From Chytridium lagenaria (taxonomy: Eukaryota > Chytridiomycota > Chytridiomycetes > Chytridiales > Chytridiaceae), in NCBI GenBank assembly GCA_025449115.1, contig JAHLKC010000294.1, forward strand, positions 1 through 18,647: a DNA stretch of 18,647 bases. Direction: 5' to 3'. Made by a program: the position numbers and the translations under genes. This document shows positions 1 to 8,063 of this stretch, in pieces (within the stretch, counting starts at the first letter, position 1; every line of letters starts with the position of its first letter). The notes under the pieces are model-generated. The model was given only the letters and a program-made list of their open reading frames with translations. It was not told the origin of the DNA and made no database searches.

Positions 1-1100
1 GCTGATGTTATAGTTTGGCTCTCATGATGTGCCTCACAAGGATGGTTGTGAAGGCAGATGTCTTCTTCAGTCTGACGATGTGGTGCAGCTTTGTCGTGTC
101 GGACGCTTTGGTGATAGTCGTCATGTATATCGGCAAAAGACAACGCGTCAATCACATGTGCAGATGACTTATTGGTCTCAACCCAATTGGAAAACAAATC
201 TTCCCAAGATTCTGCACCCAACGTCCCCTTTCGATGCGGCTTGAAGAGAATACAGAGTAGTTTGTAATGAAGTTCTCTTGCTTTATCTCCCTGTTGGGTC
301 CCAGCAATGTCTGGTAGTTTGTCGTGCATACCGGTGAGAACCATGATTGCTCGGGATTTGTTTGCAACAAAATGGTAGCGACCTGCAAACGGGTGATCAG
401 ACAACAAGGCTTGATCCAATCGTCCAGCTCCTCTAGCCATATGGTAGTTCTCGACCAATGAAACAAGGTTTTCGTCTTCTAGAGCTTTAGGGCGGAACCA
501 GTAATCAAGGATAGCATGTTTGTCGTTGACGCGCCTGTTGGCAAGGTCCTCAATAAAATTAGTGGTGACCGTAACATCTATTGCCTCCTCGCCGTTCATT
601 CTGCTAAGTATGGGCCCAACCGATAATGCAACAGACTCATGACTCCAATAGAATATGTCGCCAAACAGAACGTATAATGCGCAGAGGGGTGCGGCCATCT
701 CTTGCGCGTTAGTTAGAGAGTACATAAGAGACCGAAGGATAGCGGAGCCACGTTCTCTAGTCGTCATATCATTATAATTATCCCGGCTTACCACTCTATT
801 ATGTGCCTTATCAAAGGCAGCAGCACAAAGAGCAGTGTTGTTGTGCACTGAATGCTGTGCTTTCATTGTGTACTTGCAGATGTAAGCAACCAAGTGCTTA
901 GTTTTGGAGCCAATAACAAAACTGATGTCGTGATTGCATCTTAATAGAAGAGCAACGGTTGGATTGAATGAGTTAACGTATTCTGACCCGCACGACCTCT
1001 GTAGGTTAACCTCAAGGTTGCCGTCAATGAAGGTTTCATTAACGGTAGGTTTTGGGAAAAACATACGGCACACTGATCCCTTAGGCGTTCTTGCGGTGAT
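1..1100 (-). CDS. Helitron Rep protein, segment with catalytic Tyr pair (partial)
   Basis: An uninterrupted frame of about 366 codons runs from 1,100 to the left edge. It is the continuation of the HUH segment after a 229-bp intron in phase 0. It begins with a CRMFFPKP motif, typical of the segment following the HTHxxxCFK motif in Helitrons, followed by NSFNPTVALLLRCNHDISF, matching the conserved 'yNp-L---NcHidv' block. The motif LVAYICKYTMKAQHS holds the two tyrosines that in Helitron Rep act in strand cleavage and transfer (codons at 884-882 and 872-870). Further on, an ESWEDLFSNWV motif fits the block before the helicase. No stop is seen before the window edge; the helicase is expected beyond it. 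There is no ATG track start because this is an internal exon. Confidence 0.85.
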   Translation of the reverse strand, partial: MTARTPKGSVCRMFFPKPTVNETFIDGNLEVNLQRSCGSEYVNSFNPTVALLLRCNHDISFVIGSKTKHLVAYICKYTMKAQHSVHNNTALCAAAFDKAHNRVVSRDNYNDMTTRERGSAILRSLMYSLTNAQEMAAPLCALYVLFGDIFYWSHESVALSVGPILSRMNGEEAIDVTVTTNFIEDLANRRVNDKHAILDYWFRPKALEDENLVSLVENYHMARGAGRLDQALLSDHPFAGRYHFVANKSRAIMVLTGMHDKLPDIAGTQQGDKARELHYKLLCILFKPHRKGTLGAESWEDLFSNWVETNKSSAHVIDALSFADIHDDYHQSVRHDKAAPHRQTEEDICLHNHPCEAHHESQTITS

Positions 1101-1329
1101 CTATTCAAATATTTATCAGAACTTATAATCGATATCAGCCCCCTCTCCCGTCCCGGGAGTATGTAGTCAATTCTAATTTTTAGAATATCCTGCATGCGCT
1201 CCCGTCCCAGTGCTGTAGGATACCCAGCATTCATCCCAGATATTCCACGTCAAAACTTCATATACTTCGATAATTGCATAAACAAAAAGGATTGACAATA
1301 TACCAAAGCAACTATCCCTATTCTCATAC
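1101..1329 (-). other. Helitron intron carrying two hairpin elements
   Basis: The HUH exon ends TGC TTT AAG followed by GTATGA (donor at 1,329) and the frame resumes in phase 0 after TTTGAATAG (acceptor ending at 1,101), giving SCFK joined to ITARTPKG. Retaining the 229 bp introduces stops in all the relevant frames, including TGA, TAA and TAG just before the acceptor. It contains a complete 15-bp hairpin at 1,145-1,159 and a half copy at 1,198-1,208. It is clearly longer than the 45-90 bp introns found elsewhere in the window. Confidence 0.75.
1145..1159 (-). repeat. GC hairpin element, intronic copy
   Basis: CTCCCGTCCCGGGAG on the plus strand: inverted arms around a 3-nt TCC loop, the same core as in the array at 3,700-4,800. 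On the transcribed (minus) strand the loop reads GGA. It lies 44 nt before the Helitron intron's 3' splice site. A half copy (GCTCCCGTCCC) is at 1,198-1,208. Confidence 0.85.
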
Positions 1330-2472
1330 CTTAAAGCAAGACCCAACGTGAGTCCAGAAATGTACATTGACCCCCTGCACAATCAAAGTAACCTCAACGT
1401 CTGCAGGAACAGACACAGTCCGCTCATCGGTCATAGAAGGCGGAGAGAAACGAATATAATCAATATCCATTTTTGTGAGATCAACCTCGCGGCAGTCAAT
1501 GGTGTAGTTGAGGTAAGGTTTCAGATGAGCATTTATAAGGTCTTGATGTGCATATTGTCTCTTACAATCACTGCACTCACTTGTCGGGACCGGTTTTGCG
1601 TCCTTTAGCGGTCGCTTGAACGCTTCTCCAGGAATAACCGCTACTGGAAATACAGTGCCGTGACAGTCCTTATAAGGGCATGTAGAATCTGATGCAAGCA
1701 CTGGGACGTTGTTGTGTGTAATTGTAGAAGCAAAGCGAATCAACCGCTCCCTGAACATGGAATCTTGTGACGAGTCTCCAGTCAACTTAGCTTGCATCAC
1801 TGATGTTGTTTTTGGGAATCCATATAGCCAGATAACAATATGAGCATGCAAGTCGCCACCCTTCTGCGTTTCTGTAGAGACAACATATGCTTTTGTCACT
1901 CCAAAAAGTCCCGGCTGTTTCTTAGGCCGACTATATTTACAATCCCAGCCGAGACATTTAGAGATGAACGTTGTAATAGCCTTGTGATAATATCTTGCTG
2001 CCGTCACAGGATTCCTCGCCGCTATTGACTTCATATCCGCCTTTGTGGGTAACAGCATTTTGTTGACTTCTGATATCGTTTCCTGGTCAACCTCTCCAGA
2101 CATCACAGCCACTGTGTAGATTCCAGCAGGATCTGGAGACAAAGTAACAAACAGCTGAAAGACGCCCAACCTATATGTAAAACCAAAGCAAAGATGTCTC
2201 GCCCAGGCTCGACTAGCATTGGATCCCCAGAATGCTTGCTCACCAAGCGTAATGCCACGTCGCAATGACAATAAGTGCTTCACCTCTGCTGAAGGTTCAG
2301 GTGGGCGGCGTCCTTGCATTTTGGCAACCACAACATTCTTGGAATGTACCATAAACCTCTGAATGCTTTGTGATGTAACCTGACCCGCTTGAAGAGCTTC
2401 TTTACTCACTTTGAGTGAATAATAGAGTTTACTATTTGCCTTCTTCAAAGCAAGATAGTCAAACGCAACCAT
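1330..2472 (-). CDS. Helitron Rep protein, HUH endonuclease domain (Helitron_like_N)
   Basis: An open frame of 381 codons from an ATG at 2,472 to the donor at 1,330. It matches the Helitron_like_N domain: LFVTLSPDPAG corresponds to the 'FiTfTpNP' block, a GLFGVTKAYVVSTE segment to 'glfG-v-ay-gviE', and GGDLHAHIVIWLYGFP carries the HUH metal-binding motif (His-Ala-His, codons 1,848-1,840). CPYKDCHG and CSDCKRQYAHQDL add Cys/His pairs near the end, and the segment closes with HFWTHVGSCFK. The enzyme nicks one strand and links to the 5' end during rolling-circle transposition in the nucleus. The ATG is probably internal: the homologous protein continues upstream (EKTLWILMVAFDYLAL) if one base is added in the T5 run at 2,487-2,491. 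The frame itself contains no defect. Confidence 0.9.
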
Positions 2473-2474
2473 TA

Positions 2475-2900
2475 GAATCCATAGTGTTTTTCAAATGGGT
2501 TGCCGTTTTCTCCATGTCGCTGAAGGCAGTAGCGAACCCAGGATTCGAAGCTCATATGATGTTGTCTCTTCTCCTTCGGTCCCCGCGACCATATGGAAAT
2601 AGAGAAACAAACATCTCTGTAATCAGGTATTCTAAGGATACCGTTGGGTGTTGGTTTGACGACGAATTAAGAACGATTCCCCAGAAGCCGATTGATATGG
2701 CTCTCTGCCATCTGAAAAGCAATGTGTTCCGTTCGGTGTCCAAAAGTGTATGATCTTCAGTGATATCAGCGGGCGTAACTATTGAGCCAGAATTATTTAA
2801 ACTGACGAGGACGCGTGCAGATGGGAAAGAGCTGCTTCAGACATTGGAGTCTCGCCGTTTGTGTTTCCATCTGTCCTATCAATAAGAATTCCTACACCAT
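2475..2900 (-). pseudogene. Helitron protein linker segment, frame-broken
   Basis: This links the DUF6570-like and HUH segments. Coding-like pieces in different frames read EYLITEMFVSLFPYGRG, then SFESWVRYCLQRHGENGNPF. In Helitrons the block is 'FP-LFPyG-GG---...iSf--hv--lL---dRRF'; adding one base to the G4 run (plus-strand C4 at 2,581-2,584) yields GRGGPKEKR followed by HHMSFESWVRYCLQRHG in a single frame, which fits that block. A second added base in the T5 run at 2,487-2,491 joins it to the HUH exon. A third near 2,826-2,828 would connect MSEAAL to FPSARVLVSLN upstream. Whether these are mutations or consensus errors is not decided by the sequence. Confidence 0.7.
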
Positions 2901-2917
2901 ATTAGACTCTAGTTATA

Positions 2918-3428
2918 TCATGAAAACTGACCTTCCCCGCTAGTATCAGAAAAGGCCTTTTCCACATCGATAGAGGCGTAGTTTGGATTGAAACGCCGCA
3001 AATGTGCCAGAAAAGGTCGAAGAATGCCGTCCAAATCAGCTGTATATCGTGTTTGAATCATGGCCTTCTGCATTGGTGTCATAGGCCCAACCATCACGAT
3101 CCTACATTTTCCCGACAAAGTAGATGGTAGCATTCCAGCGATTGCTCCAGATGTATTCCGGACCACGTAATGATGGGACTTGATAGTTCGATGTTCACCG
3201 CCGGTCACAGTTGAAAGGTAAACACAGGAGTGTAGAGAGCGACAACAGTTGCTCCTCAATCCTAGAGATACTTGAAAACGCAGGCGGTAGATATCCAATG
3301 TAGTTCCCATCGGCAATAGCCCCATACGGCATTTTGGAGGCCAAAATGGATTCTCGGCAGGAGACACAGAGAAGCAAACTATAGTGACCACGGTTATCTA
3401 CTCGAAAAGCTAAAGCATAAAGAAACAT
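2918..3428 (-). pseudogene. Helitron protein, DUF6570-like segment, frame-broken
   Basis: Two overlapping frames carry parts of one domain. The first (3,428-3,230) has CVSCRESILASKMPYGAIAD and GNYIGYLPPAFSSISRIEEQ, fitting the DUF6570 start (CxxC, 'P--al-N-l-iG-iP--L--Lt--E'). The second (about 3,240-2,918) has TVTGGEHRTIKSHHYVV, CRIVMVGPMTPMQKA and RPFLAHLRRFNPNYASIDV, fitting the domain's 'kLp----vvfvGp' and 'aL-wL--nNp-Y-di-id' blocks. The join near 3,214-3,250 needs small indels. After the last block a GTCAGT donor-like site (2,934 region) suggests a short intron. DUF6570 commonly precedes the HUH domain in fungal Helitrons; its own function is unknown. Confidence 0.7.
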
Positions 3429-3698
3429 TAATACGACAAGGACAATGTAATAAATTTCCGTCCACGGCCCCGCAGCAAATAAACATACGACATTATTTGA
3501 TATATAAAGGGAGAAGAGATAGAATATAAATAATAAGAGAATAATGACTCCGATATTACATATTCAAAACTGAAGAAAAAGTTTCCTTCCAGCCAGAGAG
3601 TAAACAAACGAGTCAAGTCAATGGAAAAGCACATGATACGGTCTCAGTGTGAAAGAAGAATTTGGGAGTATATATTTTAAAGAGAAAAGTAGATTAAG
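3429..3698. other. A/T-rich non-coding stretch inside the Helitron
   Basis: Between the DUF6570-like segment and the hairpin array I see no convincing coding sequence. The only open frame (3,634-3,428, minus) is Phe/Ser/Tyr-rich and matches nothing expected at this place in a Helitron. It may be the downstream part of a long intron. Confidence 0.4.
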
Positions 3699-3699
3699 A

Positions 3700-4794
3700 G
3701 CTCCAGTCGCGGGAGCACATACAAAAATAGAGCAGTGGCTTAGAGGTCCCTCATATAATAAGGAAATTTAGAATGGAGCTCCCGTCCCGGGAAAATAAGA
3801 AAGTAGAAGGAAGCTCCCGTCCCGGGAGCACATTAAAAAAAGAGAGTGGAATGAAGCTCCCGTCCCGGGAGCACAGAAAGATAAATGAATGAGAGAGCTC
3901 CCGTCCCGGGAGCACAGAAAGATAAATGAATGAGAGACTCCCGTCCCGGGAGCACATACAAAATAGAAGAAAGATAAAAGAATGATAGAGCTCCCGTACC
4001 GGGAACACACACAGAAAGAGAAAAGTAGGATAAAGAGACTAGGGTAGGATGGTTAGGCGTTCTGTTTCTGAGCTCCCGTCCCGGGAGCACGTGCGAAATA
4101 AGAAAGTAGAAGGAAGCTCCCGTCCCGGGAGCACATTAAAAAAAAGAGAGTGGAATGAAGCTCCCGTCCCGGGAGCACAGAAAGATAAATGAATGAGAGA
4201 GCTCCCGTCCCGGGAGCACATACAAAATAGAAGAAAGATAAAAGAATGATAGAGCTCCCGTACCGGGAACACACACAGAAAGAGAAAAGTAGGATAAAGA
4301 GACTAGGGTAGGATGGTTAGGCGTTCTGTTTCTGAGCTCCCGTCCCGGGAGCACGTGCGAAAATAAAAAGTAGAAGGAAGCTCCGTCCGGGAGAACATTA
4401 AAAAAATGGAGAGTGGAATGAAAGCTCCCGTCCCGGGAGCACATAAAGATAAATGTTGAGAGAGCTCCCGTCCGGGAGCACATTAAAAAAAAGAAAGTAG
4501 AATGAACCCCCGTGACGGAGCACAGAAGATACACAAAGAGAGAGCTCCTGCAGTGACGAAAGCACAAACAAAGGATAAAAGTAGGATGGGATCTCATCCG
4601 GTAGGTTAGAGAGTCAGGAGTAAACGAAGATACATGCACTTCTGTTCTTATTGCACGTACAAATCAATAGAATTGAAAATGCATGAAATGAAAGAAATGG
4701 ATAAAGCTCCCGTACCGGGAGTACATATTAAATAAACAGTTAGAAATGCATGAGGAAGTGTACGCTATGGAGCCCGTTTTGGAGACGGTAGCAC
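3700..4794 (+). repeat. Tandem array of GC-rich hairpins with A/G-rich spacers
   Basis: About 20 copies of a palindromic core, GCTCCCGTCCCGGGAGCAC (7-bp arms GCTCCCG/CGGGAGC, loop TCC), alternate with A/G-rich spacers. Clean or nearly clean copies start at 3,813, 3,856, 3,897, 3,938, 3,990, 4,072, 4,116, 4,160, 4,201, 4,254, 4,336 and 4,424; those at 3,700, 3,778, 4,380, 4,464, 4,507, 4,544, 4,706 and 4,770 are decayed. Two related copies (3,990 and 4,254) have loop TAC. All copies have the same orientation. Spacing is about 41-44 bp with regular longer steps of 53 and 82 bp. Copies at the edges are the most diverged, as expected if the array expanded from its middle. Minus-strand open frames rich in PGRE are only the repeat read in frame. 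Confidence 0.95.
3813..4379 (+). repeat. Higher-order repeat inside the hairpin array (303 + 264 bp)
   Basis: The block 3,813-4,115 repeats as 4,116-4,379 with near identity, including the long spacer with AGGGTAGGATGGTTAGGCG and the same order of hairpin variants. Hairpin spacing is 43, 41, 41, 53, 82, 44 in the first unit and 44, 41, 53, 82, 44 in the second: exactly one 41-bp subunit is absent from the second. A third, decayed unit starts at 4,380. Confidence 0.9.
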
Positions 4795-4998
4795 GTTTTT
4801 GAAGAAGAATGATGGAAGGCGCTCGAGTTTCATGCGTTAGAAGAACCCACCTCCTTTATACAAAAAGCAATCTTGAAGTCAATATTGTAATGGGAAAGTC
4901 GTACAGGAGCCGTAACTCCGAAGCTACCGCAACGTCATCCGTTTTCAGGATCTGAAGTCGCTGATACTAATTAGTATTCGAATTTCAAACCTAATTAC
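4795..4998 (-). other. Probable start of the intron after the Helitron N-terminal exon
   Basis: The N-terminal exon ends ATT AAG followed by GTAATT (donor at 4,998). The next recognised Helitron segment lies about 1.5 kb away near 3,428, so on this model the hairpin array would be intronic. The acceptor was not identified with matching phase, so this is a proposal. Confidence 0.4.
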
Positions 4999-5420
4999 CT
5001 TAATCCATGTCTCGTCTAATGGATTGATGGTGATGTCATCCAAAAACCAGCTACGATGACAAGATGCGCACGGATGCTGCACCATTGCATCCAGCAAAGG
5101 TCTTTGACTGCTTCCCATACACCCGTCTAGAGTCATCTGTTGTTGGTAAGTGAAACAAGAATTCTTCGTCCATTTGTCGCAGACATCAAGATCCATCAAA
5201 TGTTTGCTTCGTTGTGTACTTCGTCGAGCCGCCTTGACCTTCGCACCGTGCGATGATCGATACGCCTCAGTATGCGCAAGTCTATCATTCTTTAAGATAG
5301 TCGTTTGCTGTGTCTCATTCAAAAGGTCCGTTCGCGTCGCTTATTATTTCGATCTACTTCCCTTGCAAGCGTCTGTTCCTGTTCTGACCTCCTTGCTCGT
5401 CTAGATCTCTGTCGTATCAT
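4999..5420 (-). CDS. Helitron protein N-terminal segment (Arg-rich, CxxC)
   Basis: An ATG at 5,420 opens MIRQRSRRARRSEQEQTLAR, a basic charged stretch like the N-terminal region of fungal Helitron proteins. The frame breaks in a T4 run (plus-strand A4, 5,321-5,324); one added T continues it as RRERTFLNETQQTTILKNDR. It goes on to an AKVKAARRSTQRSK basic patch and ends with VQHPCASCHRSWFLDDITIN, resembling the 'C-sC-r-wF---v' block that precedes DUF6570. The donor GTAATT follows at 4,998 after ETWIK. The assignment rests on motif resemblance and on position between the zinc knuckle and the DUF6570-like segment. It may be an internal exon of a gene starting near 6,000. Confidence 0.55.
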
Positions 5421-5421
5421 G

Positions 5422-5853
5422 TTAAGTATTTTCGCTCATCTTTTGTGACAAGAAGGTGCGAGGTTGTAACAGAAGTTTGCAGGGAAGCACGGGAAGGAAG
5501 GACATAATTAACTGATCTTGCCGAGGTAATTGAAAGGGATTAATGAGAAAGCTTGCGATAATGATTAGTTTCATTGCATCATGTGGGTTGGCATTTTGAG
5601 GATGAGGACAGATGGGTAGAATCGATGAGACTGAAAAAGCATCGACAGATTGATGCAATGCGGTAGGTAATAGACGGCACAGGAGATCGTATACTTGTTT
5701 CCCGAATTCTGAATAGACGCTTGTAGGTTGATCGATGTTGACGGAGCAGCAACAGAGTTACGCATAGTGGACAAGATACACTGAGTCGACAAAGTGGGTT
5801 CACATTGATACGAATTCGTAGGAACCCACGGTGTCGACTGCGCGACGAGATTT
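5422..5853 (-). other. Possible Helitron N-terminal coding, unresolved
   Basis: After the intron at 5,854-5,903 the minus strand has coding-like pieces such as RRAVDTVGSYEFVSM and then, in another frame, TQCILSTMRNSVAAPSTS, ending near 5,571. They are Ser/Thr-rich and match no domain. They could be the variable region between zinc knuckle and basic N-terminus of the Helitron. Confidence 0.3.
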
Positions 5854-5991
5854 CTAAGAAATAGATGAGTTAGTATACCAACAGGATGATAAAAGGAACT
5901 TACTGTTGTTCATTCGACACAGCCTGGAAGTCTTCATCTTATGCCCGATCTCACCGCAAGCCGTACATGCTCGGATCCTGAACCTCGGACA
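5854..5991 (-). CDS. CCHC zinc-knuckle exon, probable first part of the Helitron gene
   Basis: The minus strand reads CPRFRIRACTACGEIGHKM, then KTSRLCRMNN: a zinc knuckle of form C-x2-C-x4-H-x7-C (Cys codons at 5,967, 5,958 and 5,919; His at 5,943). Similar 'C--CG--GH-r--s--C' knuckles open many fungal transposon proteins. A well-formed 50-bp intron follows (5,903-5,854: GTAAGT donor, ACTAAC branch site, TTAG acceptor). The start codon was not found; upstream exons near 6,060-6,170 are possible, with a GTGAGT donor at about 6,090. The link to the Helitron is inferred from strand, order and proximity. Confidence 0.5.
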   Translation of the reverse strand, partial: CPRFRIRACTACGEIGHKMKTSRLCRMNNSKFLLSSCWYTNSSIS

Positions 5992-6286
5992 TGTAGGATA
6001 GTTGCTTACAGCCAACGGGAAGCACGATTACAAGTTGATGTTTCATGTGAGCTGCACCGATTAGATTTAATAAATAAAAGTTAAAACTCACATTCCAGCG
6101 AAACTGATTGAAGATGGATACACACTACTAAGTTTTTTTCATCACATTTATTTAGTATATAATTATCAACAAGGTAAAGCGAAGTTGGTCAATTCATAGT
6201 TAAGTGAACATGACTAGCTTTACAGGCACATGTATTAAAGGGCAGAGCGGAAGAGTCGCTGATCAATCTCTTTCCTTCACTTGTAT

Positions 6287-7810
6287 TCAAGGGACCGCGC
6301 GACATATCGTGAACGGATCCTGCTTAACCTAAAACCAAATTACATTTTGACATATTGTAAGTGCACAAACCTCTTTAATTTCAACGCTGCTACAGTGCAA
6401 TCAGGACAGTGCCGAGTAACTAAACGTATTGGACCCAGTAATATACTATCATCTGGTTCAGGAGTGTTAATTTAAATGAGCGAATCGAGTGTGATAAAAA
6501 AAAAGAATAACGAATTAATAAAGCAGGGAATCTTACGAATAACACCGTCAACAAGACAAACGCTTCCATCGCGCAAATCTTAACGTCAAACCGCTTCCAA
6601 CGCGCAAAGGTTAGTGTTTTTGCGGTGGTTTTACTGAGCAAAGTGAGCATAGCCTTGGCGTGGGGTTCAAACAGTCGTAACCAGGATGTCGCGAGAATCT
6701 TGAAGAGGGCCTTCAAATGCCCACCCTTGAAATCAGAAGCGGTTGGCGAGGGAAGCTTTTCAACAATGGACTGATAGGAGCCAATATACTTCGAGCAGCA
6801 TACCGTGAACTAAAAATAAAAATTATGATGAGGATATAATATATAGATAATTACGGTTGCAACAAGAACAGGATATATAACGTCGGGACTCAAATCCCAC
6901 TCCAAATCAAAAAGCTGCAGAAGCAGAGCACCGAAGACTACATTCCAAGAGCGATAGTGCAACAGTCTCTGAAGTGCTCGCAAAGAGGAGATCGGCTCAA
7001 AACCATAAACCAACTTATACATTCAGGCCCGTAGGTGATGGCCTTAACGTCGTCCTTTTTAGGAGCCAAGGTAAGAGCGCGAGCAACCCATTCGAGAAGA
7101 GTATCCAAGGTTTGAGCAAAAATAAGCTCCAAAGCAGATGGGGTACTATGGACAATAGCAACGTAAGAACGAGAAGATAAAAGAAAAAATACAAAGTGAT
7201 TGGTTTAACAGTCGAGGAAGGAGCCGAGCGCGAATCATCATCAGCATCCTTGACATCTTTATCAAGCTTGCGCTTTTTCCGGACCGTTGCTTTTCAGCGG
7301 GGAAGGTATCGATTTGGGTAAGAGCCGTTATAGAAAGATCACGAGCGTAGAGAACCCGAAACTTGGTCATCATATACTCCTTAACAGTCCTGTGAACAGA
7401 CCATATTAAAAAACAGGATCGAAAGGAGAGCTACTCACATCACATTTTCCGCAAAGGAAACATCCTTTTTACCATCGCCGGCCAATCATGAAACAGAGTT
7501 TGCGCGGCATCTGATCCATGCATCGTAAGATCACTACCCCGCTTGATGATCTTGTTGAAAGCCGTCTTCACGTTCTTCTTGTTTGGGGTAATCTTGATCA
7601 AGTTTTCGAACTTCTGGTCAAAGTCCTTCCCCGACCATAAAACTCGCAATACGGCGAAAGAGACAAGGCATGTATACCGGCTTCAGCAGCAGACTTGACT
7701 ACACCTGTCCGACATGCCTCTAGGAGAGTTTTATCCGCATCGTTATCGCAATCGTCGCCGTTGAGAACTCGAACCTCATCATCAGAGTTGGTAGGTGAAA
7801 GGACCATCAT
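6287..7810 (-). CDS. Unrecognised multi-exon gene, helix-rich protein
   Basis: The product is not recognised. Proposed start ATG at 7,810 (MMVLSPTNSDDEVRVLNGDD, acidic). Exons 7,810-7,439, 7,389-7,193, 7,145-6,855 and 6,809-6,537 are separated by introns of 49, 47 and 45 bp with GT-AG ends; a further exon near 6,440-6,287 (RLVTRHCPDCTVAALK) is less certain. The protein has an acidic N-terminus, a KKRKLDKDVKDADDD patch that looks like a nuclear localisation signal, and long amphipathic helices such as LELIFAQTLDTLLEWVARAL and SLRALQRLLHYRSWNVVF, suggesting an alpha-helical repeat scaffold. The frame breaks at an A4 run (7,639-7,642) and two T5 runs (7,466-7,470; 7,274-7,278) and near 7,022; one added base at each restores a single product with matching splice phases. 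It is divergent to the gene at 8,064. Confidence 0.5.
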
Positions 7811-8063
7811 AGAATAGAAAAAAGAAATAAAGCAATGTGTGTAAGAAAAACGAGGAAGAAGCAAAAAAAGACAAGCAGTCATAACCTCACTTTGACAGGT
7901 TGTCATTAGAGAAAGAATTAGACAAGGGATATTATACGACCAGGGTACATAAAAAATCCCGAGCCGGGTGCACATATAGTATAGAGAGAGGTGTACTTTA
8001 TGTATATGAAAGAAAAAAGTAAGAACAGTAGAAAGAAAAAAAAAAGTCACAGAAATATACAGC
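7811..8063. promoter_or_regulatory. Divergent promoter region with a decayed hairpin element
   Basis: This spacer separates the proposed starts of two divergent genes. It is A-rich on the plus strand and contains ATCCCGAGCCGGGTGCACAT at about 7,956-7,975, a decayed relative of the hairpin family that keeps the same 3' flank (GCACAT). No defined promoter motif was identified. Confidence 0.35.

Larger units (their letters stand above)
1..6000 (-). mobile_element. Helitron-type rolling-circle transposon (left end outside window)
   Basis: On the minus strand, successive coding segments match the order of domains in fungal Helitron proteins: a CCHC zinc knuckle near 5,917-5,967, an Arg-rich N-terminus, a CxxC segment, a DUF6570-like segment, a Helitron_like_N HUH endonuclease segment and the Rep segment with the catalytic tyrosines. 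The PIF1-type helicase expected at the C-terminus would lie left of base 1. Ends (5'-TC, 3'-CTRR with hairpin) were not located, so the right boundary near 6,000-6,200 is only the limit of recognisable coding. Several frame breaks occur, but most are single-base changes in short homopolymers and the two longest segments (1,330-2,472 and 1-1,100) are fully open, so the copy is either young or affected by consensus errors. An array of GC-rich hairpins separates the N-terminal segments. Confidence 0.85.

Noticed and set aside
29..244. Plus-strand open frame at the left edge
   Set aside because: It lies opposite the open Helitron Rep frame, which has clear conserved blocks.
941..1234. 97-codon minus-strand open frame across the Helitron intron
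   Set aside because: It overlaps the intron and runs out of frame with the conserved Rep segment; its start codes for the hairpin.
3751..4639. Several overlapping minus-strand open frames rich in PGRE/CSRDGS
   Set aside because: They are the hairpin repeat read in frame (spacers lack stops on that strand); no start, splice or family support.
3700..4794. CRISPR array
   Set aside because: Palindromic repeats at roughly regular spacing, but the spacers are themselves repeats, the core is only 17-19 bp, no cas genes are present and the context is fungal.
6287..7810. Assignment of the minus-strand helix-rich protein to a ribosome-biogenesis URB1/Npa1-type family
   Set aside because: The general look (helical repeats, FDVK-like block near the end) is suggestive, but I could not align defining motifs, so it is left unnamed.
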